Assembly: GCA_002722245.1 (NCBI GenBank)
Contig: PBLA01000029.1
Coordinates: 1 to 64,000, forward strand
DNA from: Flavobacteriales bacterium
Lineage (GTDB): Bacteria > Bacteroidota > Bacteroidia > Flavobacteriales_C > GCA-002722245
Direction: 5' to 3'
DNA length: 64,000 nucleotides
How positions within the stretch are numbered: position 1 is the stretch's first letter; the number at the start of each line of letters is the position of its first letter. Made by a program: the position numbers and the translations under genes. Shown in pieces: positions 8,205 to 14,819 of the stretch. Under the pieces are notes generated by a model. It was given only the letters and a program-made list of their open reading frames with translations. It had not been told where the DNA came from and ran no database searches.

Positions 8205-8213
8205 ATTTTGGCT

Positions 8214-8546
8214 TTATTCAATTCTGTTGTTCGTTTTTAAACTCGAGTGCGGTTGTACCGCGTTCGTATTGTTTATAGCAGTTGTTCTGCGGTTACACTT
8301 TTCGGACTTCAAGTCCTTAATACAATAGTTACGCGTTACAAACGCGCACCAGTTGATATTTGAAAATCTTATTTGTTCTCTCATGGAAGAAGTAGAGCGT
8401 GTTTTAGCTTCGTTATTTGAAATGTATGGTTCCTTGAAGTTGGGAACTTCAAAAAAAGAAAACGTTAGTGTATTGCTAACCTCCTTGTAAAAGGAGAGTC
8501 CACTATAATTATTTGCAGAGATTATTGTTGGAGCACCAAACTCCAC
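8214..8546 (-). pseudogene. Truncated/degenerate surface-protein start (copy B) running into a hairpin field
   Basis: The open frame starts at a GTG (8546), but as in copy A the same frame extends upstream through a signal peptide (SSKFFLTLFLCFFIQFSGYS at about 8614-8555) with no start codon. The candidate ATG leader is out of frame at 8677. After about 20 plausible residues (RAVEFGAPTIISANNY) the translation passes through at least six short hairpins (8249-8496) and stops at 8214, only ten bases before the S74 gene. The product has no beta-repeat or T9SS domain and looks like translated intergenic repeat. I read it as a T9SS gene start whose body was replaced or lost. It could instead be a short genuine leader; confidence is moderate. 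Confidence 0.5.
8249..8496. repeat. Field of six short hairpins with mostly 3-4 nt loops
   Basis: Perfect inverted repeats: GCGGT-TGT-ACCGC (8249-8261), GGACT-TCA-AGTCC (8304-8316), CGCGTT-ACA-AACGCG (8332-8346), GAAGTT-GGG-AACTTC (8436-8450), GTTAG-(7)-CTAAC (8464-8480) and CTCCTT-GTAA-AAGGAG (8481-8496). The sequences differ but four of the six share a 3-nt centre. Such arrays recall dispersed palindromic intergenic elements of Bacteroidota; no transposase is present. Confidence 0.7.
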
Positions 8547-8623
8547 AGCACGAGAATACCCCGAAAACTGAATGAAAAAACAAAGAAATAAAGTAAGGAA
8601 AAACTTGCTAGAATGCCTGTTTA

Positions 8624-8677
8624 TTATATATATATATAGCTTTTAAGGGCTGTTATTGCAGAATGTTTTGTCAACAT
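8624..8677 (-). other. Conserved ATG leader ORF of copy B, out of frame with its signal peptide
   Basis: The ATG at 8677 opens MLTKHSAITALKSYIYI and stops at TAA (8624-8626) inside the end of the TA tract. It parallels the leader at 3798. Removing one TA unit, or adding two, would fuse it in frame to INRHSSKFFLTLFLCFF and onward. Confidence 0.55.
8625..8638. repeat. (TA)7 dinucleotide tract, candidate phase-variation switch
   Basis: Fourteen bases of alternating TA sit at the same place in the module as the (AT)11 tract of copy A. Seven units is one more than a multiple of three, so the leader is out of frame; six or nine units would be in frame. Confidence 0.85.
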
Positions 8678-9024
8678 TATTTTTCATTTAATTATTTCTC
8701 AAAATAGTAATTACGCAGTTAAATGTATCAAGTTTCGGTTTACCAGCAAAAATTCAACTAAACTCTTATTAACACTATAACCTGCACAATTTAAAGCTTA
8801 TTGTTGGACTTTTTAATACAAAAAAATGGGTTGAAACGATTTTTTAAACGAGACTACAGTCGTTTAATGTTATTGAAATTCAATGATTTAACGCTGATCA
8901 TGAATGATTTTTAAATTTTGGTTAGGTCGACTAACTTTGGGCTTGGGTGCGTATTACTTTTTATTATTAACGAAATATTAAAATCATATTTTACTTTTTC
9001 AGGTTTAAGCATTATCTTAGATAA

Positions 9025-10185
9025 ATGATACAACGATGGAAATTGAAGGATCTTTCGGATAATTTAAACTACTTTCCAGTAATTGGAATAGTTGGACCAA
9101 GACAAGTTGGTAAAACTACCATCTCTAAAACCCTTATTAAAGAACTCCAAAAGGAAACATTATACCTAGATTTAGAGGATCCACAAGACCAAGCAAAAAT
9201 AACTAACCCTAACTTGTTTTTTGAGCGAAATCAGGATAAGTGTATCATTTTGGATGAAGTTCAAAGGGCTCCTGATTTGTTTCCAGTTTTAAGATCTATG
9301 ATAGATAAAAACCGGGTGCCAGGCCGCTTTATTCTACTTGGGTCGGCATCGCCAGAATTAATAAGAGATTCATCGGAATCTTTAGCAGGAAGAATTGCTT
9401 ATGAAGAACTTACTCCTTTTAATTTATTAGAAATCATAAATACTAAATCAATAATTGAGCACTGGATTTATGGAGGTTTTCCAGACTCGATATTATCACC
9501 AAATAAAAAGGTTCAGCAAACTTGGATGCGAAATTTTATCCAAACCTACATTGAAAGGGATTTACCTATGTTAGGCTTGTCGGCAGACAGGGGTACAATT
9601 AGAAAATTGTGGACAATGATTGCACACATGCATGGTAGTTTGTTAAACATGAGCAACTTAGCTAAGTCCTTAGAACTCACTTCACCTACCATTAAAAGTT
9701 ACCTTTCCTTTTTGGAGGAAGCCTTTTTAATAAGACAATTACCAACCTATACCACTAACCTTAAAAAAAGATTAGTTAAAGCACCTAAAGTATATGTTAG
9801 GGACTCGGGAATTTTACACTTTTTACTGGGAATAAATTCTATAGATGAGCTTGAAGGTATGCCTATAATTGGAAATTCGTGGGAAGGTTATGCAATAGAA
9901 CAAATTTGCCACATAACACAAAACGAATTTGAACCTCACTTTTACAGAACCCATGAAGGAGCCGAAATAGATTTGGTTTTACTTAAAGCTGGAAAACCAA
10001 TTTACGCTATCGAAATAAAATACACATCGGCCCCAAAGCTTAGCAGAGGAAACACTCAGGCTTTTAGGGATATTAATGCAAAGGAGAATTTTATTATAAC
10101 CCCAAATTCCGACGATTATTATCTTACGAAAGAGATTAGGGTATGCAGCTTAGGTGACTTTTTAAAGCTTCTTATAGCGGAATAA
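9025..10185 (+). CDS. AAA-family ATPase with C-terminal DUF4143 (PD-(D/E)xK-like) domain, copy B
   Basis: A 386-residue cytoplasmic protein. The N-terminal ATPase has a Walker A GPRQVGKT (residues 24-31), a Walker B CIILDEVQ (D77/E78), a LLGSASPEL segment near 108-116 and the TYIERDLP motif typical of this branch (about 178-185). A winged-helix region follows (about 205-255). The C-terminal DUF4143 domain has AEIDL (D316) and AIEIKY (E330, K332), the D...ExK signature of PD-(D/E)xK-like folds. It is only distantly similar to the 4214-5488 protein, yet sits at the same place in the duplicated module, divergent from the copy B leader and followed by the same 3' flank. Nuclease activity is not demonstrated for most family members. 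Role unknown. Confidence 0.85.
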   Translation: MIQRWKLKDLSDNLNYFPVIGIVGPRQVGKTTISKTLIKELQKETLYLDLEDPQDQAKITNPNLFFERNQDKCIILDEVQRAPDLFPVLRSMIDKNRVPGRFILLGSASPELIRDSSESLAGRIAYEELTPFNLLEIINTKSIIEHWIYGGFPDSILSPNKKVQQTWMRNFIQTYIERDLPMLGLSADRGTIRKLWTMIAHMHGSLLNMSNLAKSLELTSPTIKSYLSFLEEAFLIRQLPTYTTNLKKRLVKAPKVYVRDSGILHFLLGINSIDELEGMPIIGNSWEGYAIEQICHITQNEFEPHFYRTHEGAEIDLVLLKAGKPIYAIEIKYTSAPKLSRGNTQAFRDINAKENFIITPNSDDYYLTKEIRVCSLGDFLKLLIAE

Positions 10186-10268
10186 AACAAAAACATCTTT
10201 TTAAGGAATATGATTCCGTATTTTTCCACAAAGTAATACTGTGAGGTGTTTTTTTAACACCTGAATTC

Positions 10269-10334
10269 TTGTGTCAGATTTGTGTCAACCGTCTAAAAGG
10301 ATTGGTTTTATTGAGGGTTGAAATGTTGTATTGG
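10269..10334. repeat. Conserved 3' flank of ATPase module, copy B
   Basis: TTGTGTCAGATTTGTGTCAA (10269-10288) followed 57 bases on by TTGTATTGG (10326-10334), matching 5516-5582. The two halves form a direct repeat TTGTGTCA-NAT-TTGTGTCA. It lies in the 310-bp gene-free stretch between the ATPase and the methyltransferase. Apart from this flank and the hairpin at 10336-10356 I see nothing definite there. Confidence 0.55.
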
Positions 10335-10335
10335 A

Positions 10336-10356
10336 AAGTAAATCAAAGATTTACTT
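10336..10356. repeat. Perfect 9-bp inverted repeat, AAGTAAATC-AAA-GATTTACTT
   Basis: The arms pair perfectly around AAA, adjoining the module flank and about 140 bp upstream of the methyltransferase start. No T-tract follows, so a terminator is unlikely. It resembles the small-loop palindromes at 8249-8496. Confidence 0.6.
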
Positions 10357-10495
10357 GGAAATCCTGACCGACAGTGGAGCATCAAGGAAAGGTAAATAAT
10401 TCATCATTAACCAACCTAATTCAGTTTGGGAACAGTCTCTATACTATCTTAATTTATTTTATTGTTCCTTTGTTTTAAATTCAATCTTTTGAAGA

Positions 10496-11305
10496 ATGGC
10501 AGCAAGAATCTTTGTTTCAATCCTTAAAATATCTCCTAAATTTAAAAAAGCAGTTTGGAAAAGAATTTATCAGTTTTTGGCTTCTAAATATCAAACTGAA
10601 GATTGGACTTTTATGAATTATGGTTTTCAGTCTTTAAATAAATCTGAAAGGATTGAATTAAAAAAAGAAGATGAAACTAATCGGTTTTTTATTCAACTGT
10701 ATAATTATGTAGCCTCTAAAGTGGATTTAAAGAATAAACGAATTTTAGAGGTTGGGAGCGGTAGAGGCGGTGGAGCCGATTATGTGGATCGTTATTTTCA
10801 GCCCTCAAAAATGTTTGGGGTGGATTATTCTCGTAATGCCATTGAATTTTGTAATAAAGTATTTAAAGATTCAAAAGTTGAATACAAGCTTGGAGATGCC
10901 GAGAATCTTCCGTTTGAAAACGAAAGTTTGGATGTTGTGATTAATGTTGAATCATCACATTGTTATGCTAATGTGTCTGCTTTTTTTGCAGAAGTAAATC
11001 GAGTTTTAAAGTCAGGTGGATATTTTTCATTCGCTGATTTTAGAGATAAAGAGCCCTTTGAGGATTTGAAAAAGGACCTTGCAAATAGTGGACTTGAAAT
11101 CGTTAAAAGCACCAATATATCAAAAGAAGTATTGCGGGCATTGGATGATTTTAATGAAGAAAAGATGAAACGCTTTGGCAAAATGTTTGGAAGCTGGCTT
11201 AAAAAGCCGTTGTCAGAATTTGCAGGAATGAAAGGATCGAGTATTTATGAAGATTTATCAAATGGTAACACATTGTATTACTATTATTTATTGAGGAAGA
11301 ACTAA
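10496..11305 (+). CDS. Class I SAM-dependent methyltransferase
   Basis: A 269-residue cytoplasmic protein with a Rossmann-type methyltransferase core. Motif I is ILEVGSGRGGGADYV (about residues 83-97), a GVDYSRNAIEFC strand binds the ribose region, and motif II/III GDAENLPFENESLDVVINVE and the VLKSGGYFSFADF segment follow. The layout resembles Methyltransf_11 enzymes related to phthiotriol/sterol-type O- or C-methyltransferases. The N-terminal ~75 residues are a basic, helical cap. The substrate cannot be inferred: no biosynthetic neighbours are present, and it stands alone between the ATPase module and a convergent minus-strand pair. The ATG at 10496 is the first in frame and precedes the conserved core by a normal distance. 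Confidence 0.8.
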   Translation: MAARIFVSILKISPKFKKAVWKRIYQFLASKYQTEDWTFMNYGFQSLNKSERIELKKEDETNRFFIQLYNYVASKVDLKNKRILEVGSGRGGGADYVDRYFQPSKMFGVDYSRNAIEFCNKVFKDSKVEYKLGDAENLPFENESLDVVINVESSHCYANVSAFFAEVNRVLKSGGYFSFADFRDKEPFEDLKKDLANSGLEIVKSTNISKEVLRALDDFNEEKMKRFGKMFGSWLKKPLSEFAGMKGSSIYEDLSNGNTLYYYYLLRKN

Positions 11306-11428
11306 TCAATATATAGTCTTTTTTCTGCGTAAACTTCAAAATTTATTTAGACATCAAATTGACAGGATCGGTTAAAAAACATTTTGAATTAATAGCCTAA
11401 TTATTGATGACTTTTAACTTACATTTAA

Positions 11429-12010
11429 TTACTGTACTACATTTATAAACAATGTGGTTGCGATACCAAATCCTGCTCCTGAAAAGAAAAGATTCCAATC
11501 AAAGTGTCGTTTTTTCAAAACATAAGAATAAAGCCAAAGAACTCCCATGAGAAGAAGTACAATGAACAACTGTCCAATTTCAATACCTAAATTAAAAATA
11601 AATAAGGGCATTACGATATCGTCACTAAAAAGCATGAATTTGAAGTTGCTTGCGAAAGCTAATCCGTGAATTAATCCAAATACAAGTGCAATAGCATATT
11701 TTATCCTAACATTTGATTTTTGAGTTTCCTTTTTATAATTAATGATATTTGATATGGCTGTTATCATTATTGTAATAGGAATTAAGGTTTCTATAAGAGT
11801 AGTGTTAGACGGAACAATATCTAAAGCACTTAAAATAAGCGTGCAGCTATGGCCTATTGTGAATGCGGTTATTATGACTAATATTTGTTTCCATTGTTTT
11901 AGTTGAAACGCAGCACATAATGTCATTACAAAGAGGAGATGATCGTATGCATTGATGTCTACAATGTGTTCCCAACCGGTTACGAAAAATGAACTAAGTG
12001 AATGATTCAT
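11429..12010 (-). CDS. HupE/UreJ-like integral membrane protein
   Basis: A 193-residue protein with six or seven hydrophobic segments. HupE/UreJ_2 features include GWEHIVDINAYDHLLFVMTL near the N-terminus, FTIGHSCTLILS (about 50-61), FGLIHGLAFASNF (about 115-127) and a C-terminal GAGFGIATTLF. HupE/UreJ proteins are proposed nickel or cobalt permeases, and histidines fall in the predicted membrane segments (H13, H21, H54, H119 approximately). It follows the DUF6702 gene by 11 bp, a pairing I associate with Bacteroidota, where a secreted DUF6702 protein and a HupE-like permease occur together. No urease or hydrogenase gene is in the window, so the metal role is inference. Confidence 0.75.
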   Translation of the reverse strand: MNHSLSSFFVTGWEHIVDINAYDHLLFVMTLCAAFQLKQWKQILVIITAFTIGHSCTLILSALDIVPSNTTLIETLIPITIMITAISNIINYKKETQKSNVRIKYAIALVFGLIHGLAFASNFKFMLFSDDIVMPLFIFNLGIEIGQLFIVLLLMGVLWLYSYVLKKRHFDWNLFFSGAGFGIATTLFINVVQ

Positions 12011-12021
12011 GGATAAACAGT

Positions 12022-12549
12022 TTAGTTTATAATTAATTTCTGTGCAGAGTTTTGATACGTCGCTTGATAGTGTTTTTCCTCAAAAAAAGGAAGCATTCTT
12101 ATCACGTTCATATTTGTTTGTTTATAACCAAATTCATTAAACAAAAGGTTATTTTCTATAAATAGCTCATCTCCTTCTTGTATGTAAATTTGATCACAGG
12201 AAAATTTAAATCGGAAAGCATTGTAATTAGTGTGTACCTCAATATCTTCAAATTTTAAATCAAGAAAAATACCATTAACAGCAATCTTAAAATAGGTGTC
12301 AAAATATTTTGTTACTTTTCTTTTTTCTGTTTTTGAAGGGCTTAAAAAATCAACCTCTTTTGGAAGAATTTTATTCGCACTAAATAGAAAGTCATCCATA
12401 AAAAGATTGAACATAAATTCTATTTGATTTGATTCTTTGTTGTATTCAATAAGTGTTGTACTAAATTTTAATTGGTGAGCATGTGAATTTATATACAGTC
12501 CCAAAAAAAGAAATATCAAAATCAGAGGCTTTGAAAGTGTATATCTCAT
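12022..12549 (-). CDS. DUF6702-family secreted/periplasmic protein
   Basis: A 175-residue protein with an N-terminal hydrophobic signal (MRYTLSKPLILIFLFLGLY, cleavage near SHAH). The mature start HQLKFSTTLIEYNKESNQIE is the typical DUF6702 opening: a His right after the signal followed by a beta strand. The remainder is predicted beta-rich, with a conserved FRFKFSC centre and a C-terminal NVIRMLPFFEEKHYQATY. The family is of unknown function and often lies beside HupE/UreJ-like genes, as here (11 bp apart, same strand). It may bind a metal or support the permease; this is inference. A strong palindrome (12585-12615) lies 36 bp upstream of its start. Confidence 0.7.
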   Translation of the reverse strand: MRYTLSKPLILIFLFLGLYINSHAHQLKFSTTLIEYNKESNQIEFMFNLFMDDFLFSANKILPKEVDFLSPSKTEKRKVTKYFDTYFKIAVNGIFLDLKFEDIEVHTNYNAFRFKFSCDQIYIQEGDELFIENNLLFNEFGYKQTNMNVIRMLPFFEEKHYQATYQNSAQKLIIN

Positions 12550-12584
12550 GCTTTAAAAAATTAAATAAAATGAATTTCTAAAAT

Positions 12585-12615
12585 CACTCAAATGCAACAA
12601 TGTTGCATTTGAGTG
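12585..12615. promoter_or_regulatory. Perfect 14-bp inverted repeat upstream of the DUF6702/HupE pair
   Basis: CACTCAAATGCAAC-AAT-GTTGCATTTGAGTG has no mismatch. It lies between the stop of the 12704-12991 gene and the start of the DUF6702 gene. A terminator for the upstream gene is possible, but no clean T-run follows on the minus strand. An operator controlling the DUF6702/HupE pair fits the position equally well. Confidence 0.6.
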
Positions 12616-12703
12616 TGAATATACTATAAATTATCCGAATTTTATAAAAACGATTTTTAATTAAAATCGAATGATTTAAAAAGAGTATGTAATTATTGTT
12701 TTA

Positions 12704-12991
12704 CTATTTCAATCCTTTTTGATAGGATATTAAAGATTTTTCTAACCCTTCAATCACTTTTTTTGTCACTTTCCTAGGGTGGTCTTTTTTGAATTCTTTT
12801 AATTCATTTAAAGCGATTTCACCTAACTCATTTAAGCCAGATGGATTTTTGTCAAATTCGTAACTTCCAATACACCATTTAAGTCTTCCTAAAGTGTCTT
12901 CAAACTGTTCAAGACCTAGTTTTTCTAATGTTGTAACTGCTTCAGCGCAAGATTTTTTCAGTTTTTCGTTGTTTTTAAAAGTTGATTTCAT
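12704..12991 (-). CDS. Small hypothetical helical protein
   Basis: A 95-residue soluble, charged and mostly helical protein (MKSTFKNNEKLKKSCAEAVT ... EGLEKSLISYQKGLK). It has two Cys (about 15 and 40), no signal peptide and no membrane segment. It is not recognised as a named family. Coding potential is supported by the ATG immediately downstream of a Bacteroidota-like -7 element (13015-13022) and by plausible amino-acid composition. It could be a small regulator or a four-helix-bundle-like protein; nothing in the sequence decides this. The repeats in its promoter are described separately. Confidence 0.55.
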   Translation of the reverse strand: MKSTFKNNEKLKKSCAEAVTTLEKLGLEQFEDTLGRLKWCIGSYEFDKNPSGLNELGEIALNELKEFKKDHPRKVTKKVIEGLEKSLISYQKGLK

Positions 12992-13014
12992 GATTTAGGT
13001 TTAGTTTGTTCCTA

Positions 13015-13061
13015 CAAACATAAAAAACATAAAAAACATAAAAAACAGAACAAACAATCAA
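13015..13061 (-). promoter_or_regulatory. Promoter of the 95-aa gene containing three 9-bp repeats
   Basis: On the minus strand TATGTTTG (13022-13015) matches the -7 consensus TAnnTTTG. TTG triplets lie at 13053-13051, 13057-13055 and 13061-13059. Between them are three tandem CATAAAAAA units (plus strand 13019-13045). The spacing from the nearest TTG to the -7 box is 28 bp, exactly one 9-bp unit longer than a good 19-bp spacer. Confidence 0.45.
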
Positions 13062-13119
13062 CTATAAAATGCTATGCCAAGGAATATTTTTATGAAATAA
13101 AATGAAGCATGAACATCTA

Positions 13120-13545
13120 TTATGCGACGGGTTGATAACCTTTCATAAAATGGGCCTTCATTTTAGATACCTTTTTGATGAAGTCGAATTGTGACTTTTT
13201 TAATGAATTTTTTGAAAATTTCATAAATGTTCCATTTTCATATATTGAAACATCTATTGAAAAATAAAGGGATAATTTATAATAAGGAATCACCCACGAA
13301 AAATGTTCAGTAAATTTTTTAAAATGAACGATAATACCTTTTGGACGAAGCTCAATACTTGTATTAATAATAGACTCATCAGTTGGTAACAAGTCTCTAA
13401 TATCATCACTTGATGATCGTAAAATATATCGAGGTGAACCTATCCCTTTCAATTTTAATCGATCAAGTAGGCCAAATGGTTGTCCAACTAATTCATTAAT
13501 TTCTTTTCTTAATGGCCTGTCGTAGTAAGAAGTATCATAAATCAT
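13120..13545 (-). CDS. Conserved hypothetical protein
   Basis: A 141-residue soluble protein (MIYDTSYYDRPLRKEINELV at the start; a charged, basic C-terminus around KKSQFDFIKKVSKMKAHFMK). The middle has alternating beta strands (GIIVHFKKFTEHFSWVIPYY, KLSLYFSIDVSIYENGTFMK), giving a small alpha/beta or beta-barrel impression. There is no signal peptide, membrane segment or catalytic motif. It resembles uncharacterised conserved proteins of marine Flavobacteriales, but I cannot name a family. It stands alone between the 95-residue gene and menB on the same strand, about 100 bp from menB, so it could be downstream in the menB transcript. Confidence 0.55.
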   Translation of the reverse strand: MIYDTSYYDRPLRKEINELVGQPFGLLDRLKLKGIGSPRYILRSSSDDIRDLLPTDESIINTSIELRPKGIIVHFKKFTEHFSWVIPYYKLSLYFSIDVSIYENGTFMKFSKNSLKKSQFDFIKKVSKMKAHFMKGYQPVA

Positions 13546-13650
13546 ACTTTAATATAGATTCTTTTACAACAGCAGAACAGTAAGGGAATAATCTAAAAAT
13601 GATCTTTAAATAGGTAAAATCAATTTTTACTAATAGAACTCAATGTTACC

Positions 13651-14493
13651 TTACGGGAACTTTGGAAATTTTGAAAAATCTCTCTTCCGTTTTTCAAGAA
13701 ATGCATTTCGTCCTTCAACGGCTTCCTCGGTTCCATAAGCAAGTCGTGTTGTCTCTCCAGCATAAACTTGTTGTCCGATTAACCCATCATCAATGAGGTT
13801 AAATCCAAATTTCAACATTTTTATAGCAGTAGGACTTTTAGTCATAATTTCTTGTGCCCAATCATACCCAACCTGTTCGAGTTGATCATGTGGAACAACC
13901 TTATTTACCATTCCCATATCATAGGCTTCTTGAGCAGTATAATTTGCCCCTAAAAAGAAGATTTCTCTTGCTCTTTTTTGACCAACTTGACGAGCAAGGT
14001 AAGCAGAACCGAAACCTCCATCAAAACTAGCGACATCGGCATCAGTTTGTTTAAAAACCGCGTGCTCTTTGGAAGCAAGAGTGAGGTCACAAACAACATG
14101 TAAACTATGACCACCGCCAACACACCAACCTGGCACTAATGCAATGACGACTTTATTCATGAATCTTATTTGACGTTGTACATCTAAAATATTGAATCTG
14201 TTTACACCATTGGACCCTTTATAACCCGTATTTGATCGAACATTTTGGTCACCACCTGAACAAAAAGCCCAACCACCGTCTTTTGGTGAAGGTCCTTCAC
14301 CGGTGATCAGAACCACACCAATCTCTTGGCTTTCATGGCAAATAACCAATGCCTCCCATAGCTCATCAACTGTTTTGGGGGTGAAAGCATTCCTTACCTC
14401 TGGTCGATTAAACGCTATTCTGGCAACACCATTGCATGACTTAAATGTGATTTCTTCGAATTCTTTTTCGATTTTCCAATCTATATGTCCCAT
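13651..14493 (-). CDS. menB: 1,4-dihydroxy-2-naphthoyl-CoA synthase (MenB)
   Basis: A 280-residue crotonase-fold enzyme of menaquinone biosynthesis. It closes the second ring of o-succinylbenzoyl-CoA to give 1,4-dihydroxy-2-naphthoyl-CoA. Key MenB segments are NRPEVRNAFTPKTVDEL (29-45), CSGGDQ (78-83), the oxyanion-loop region GWCVGGGHSLH (122-132), KQTDADVASFDGGFGS (148-163) and a C-terminal YGTEEAVEGRNAFLEKRK. The Asp at 151 in QTDADV is the side-chain type found in bicarbonate-independent MenB enzymes; bicarbonate-dependent forms have Gly there (family knowledge). Length is typical. No other men genes are in the window, so the gene stands apart from the rest of the pathway. A respiratory menaquinone fits Bacteroidota. 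Confidence 0.95.
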   Translation of the reverse strand: MGHIDWKIEKEFEEITFKSCNGVARIAFNRPEVRNAFTPKTVDELWEALVICHESQEIGVVLITGEGPSPKDGGWAFCSGGDQNVRSNTGYKGSNGVNRFNILDVQRQIRFMNKVVIALVPGWCVGGGHSLHVVCDLTLASKEHAVFKQTDADVASFDGGFGSAYLARQVGQKRAREIFFLGANYTAQEAYDMGMVNKVVPHDQLEQVGYDWAQEIMTKSPTAIKMLKFGFNLIDDGLIGQQVYAGETTRLAYGTEEAVEGRNAFLEKRKRDFSKFPKFP

Positions 14494-14819
14494 GTATTCA
14501 CGAATTTGTGACTAAAATAATGATTAATTGATAGTGTAAAGAAGTTAAATAAAACAAAGGTTTATACTAAAGGTATACAAGGTTACTTAAAAGTTATAAC
14601 AGGGCTATCTAATTAATGGAGTGAATTTTCAGTGTGGCAGTTTATTTATTCCGCGACTCTTTTTAATCATTTATTTTCTATTCTCTTAATGTCAAAAATC
14701 GTTATTTAATCAGCTAAAAGTTCTTTTAAAAGGTGCTGTTTAATCAAACAAGTATTCTGTTTACTTGTCATCTTGGAATTCTTAATGTAATTTTAAGAAC
14801 TACCTTAATTTTTTAAAAA
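14494..14819. promoter_or_regulatory. Intergenic region between menB and the expansin gene, with a candidate promoter at 14765-14795
   Basis: This is a divergent region of 326 bp. On the plus strand TTG (14765-14767) is separated by 20 bp from TAATTTTA (14788-14795), a one-mismatch match to the TAnnTTTG -7 box, about 25 bp before the ATG. No clear promoter for menB and no RNA gene were seen. Confidence 0.35.

Larger units (their letters stand above)
8556..8920. repeat. Leader/promoter module, copy B (paired with 3670-4037)
   Basis: Homologous to 3670-4037 over its whole length. It has the same signal-peptide codons, AT tract, leader ATG, ~80-bp near-identical core (8770-8849) and terminal 17-mer (8904-8920). 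About 100 bases then separate it from the second ATPase. The homology ends inside the signal-peptide region on one side and before the ATPase on the other. Confidence 0.85.

Noticed and set aside
8093-8278. Plus-strand 61-residue frame opposite the S74 signal peptide
   Set aside because: It is antisense to a confident signal-peptide region and runs into the hairpin field.
10186-10495. tRNA or other RNA gene in the gene-free stretch
   Set aside because: No cloverleaf or conserved RNA motif could be found; the hairpin at 10336-10356 is too small for a tRNA.
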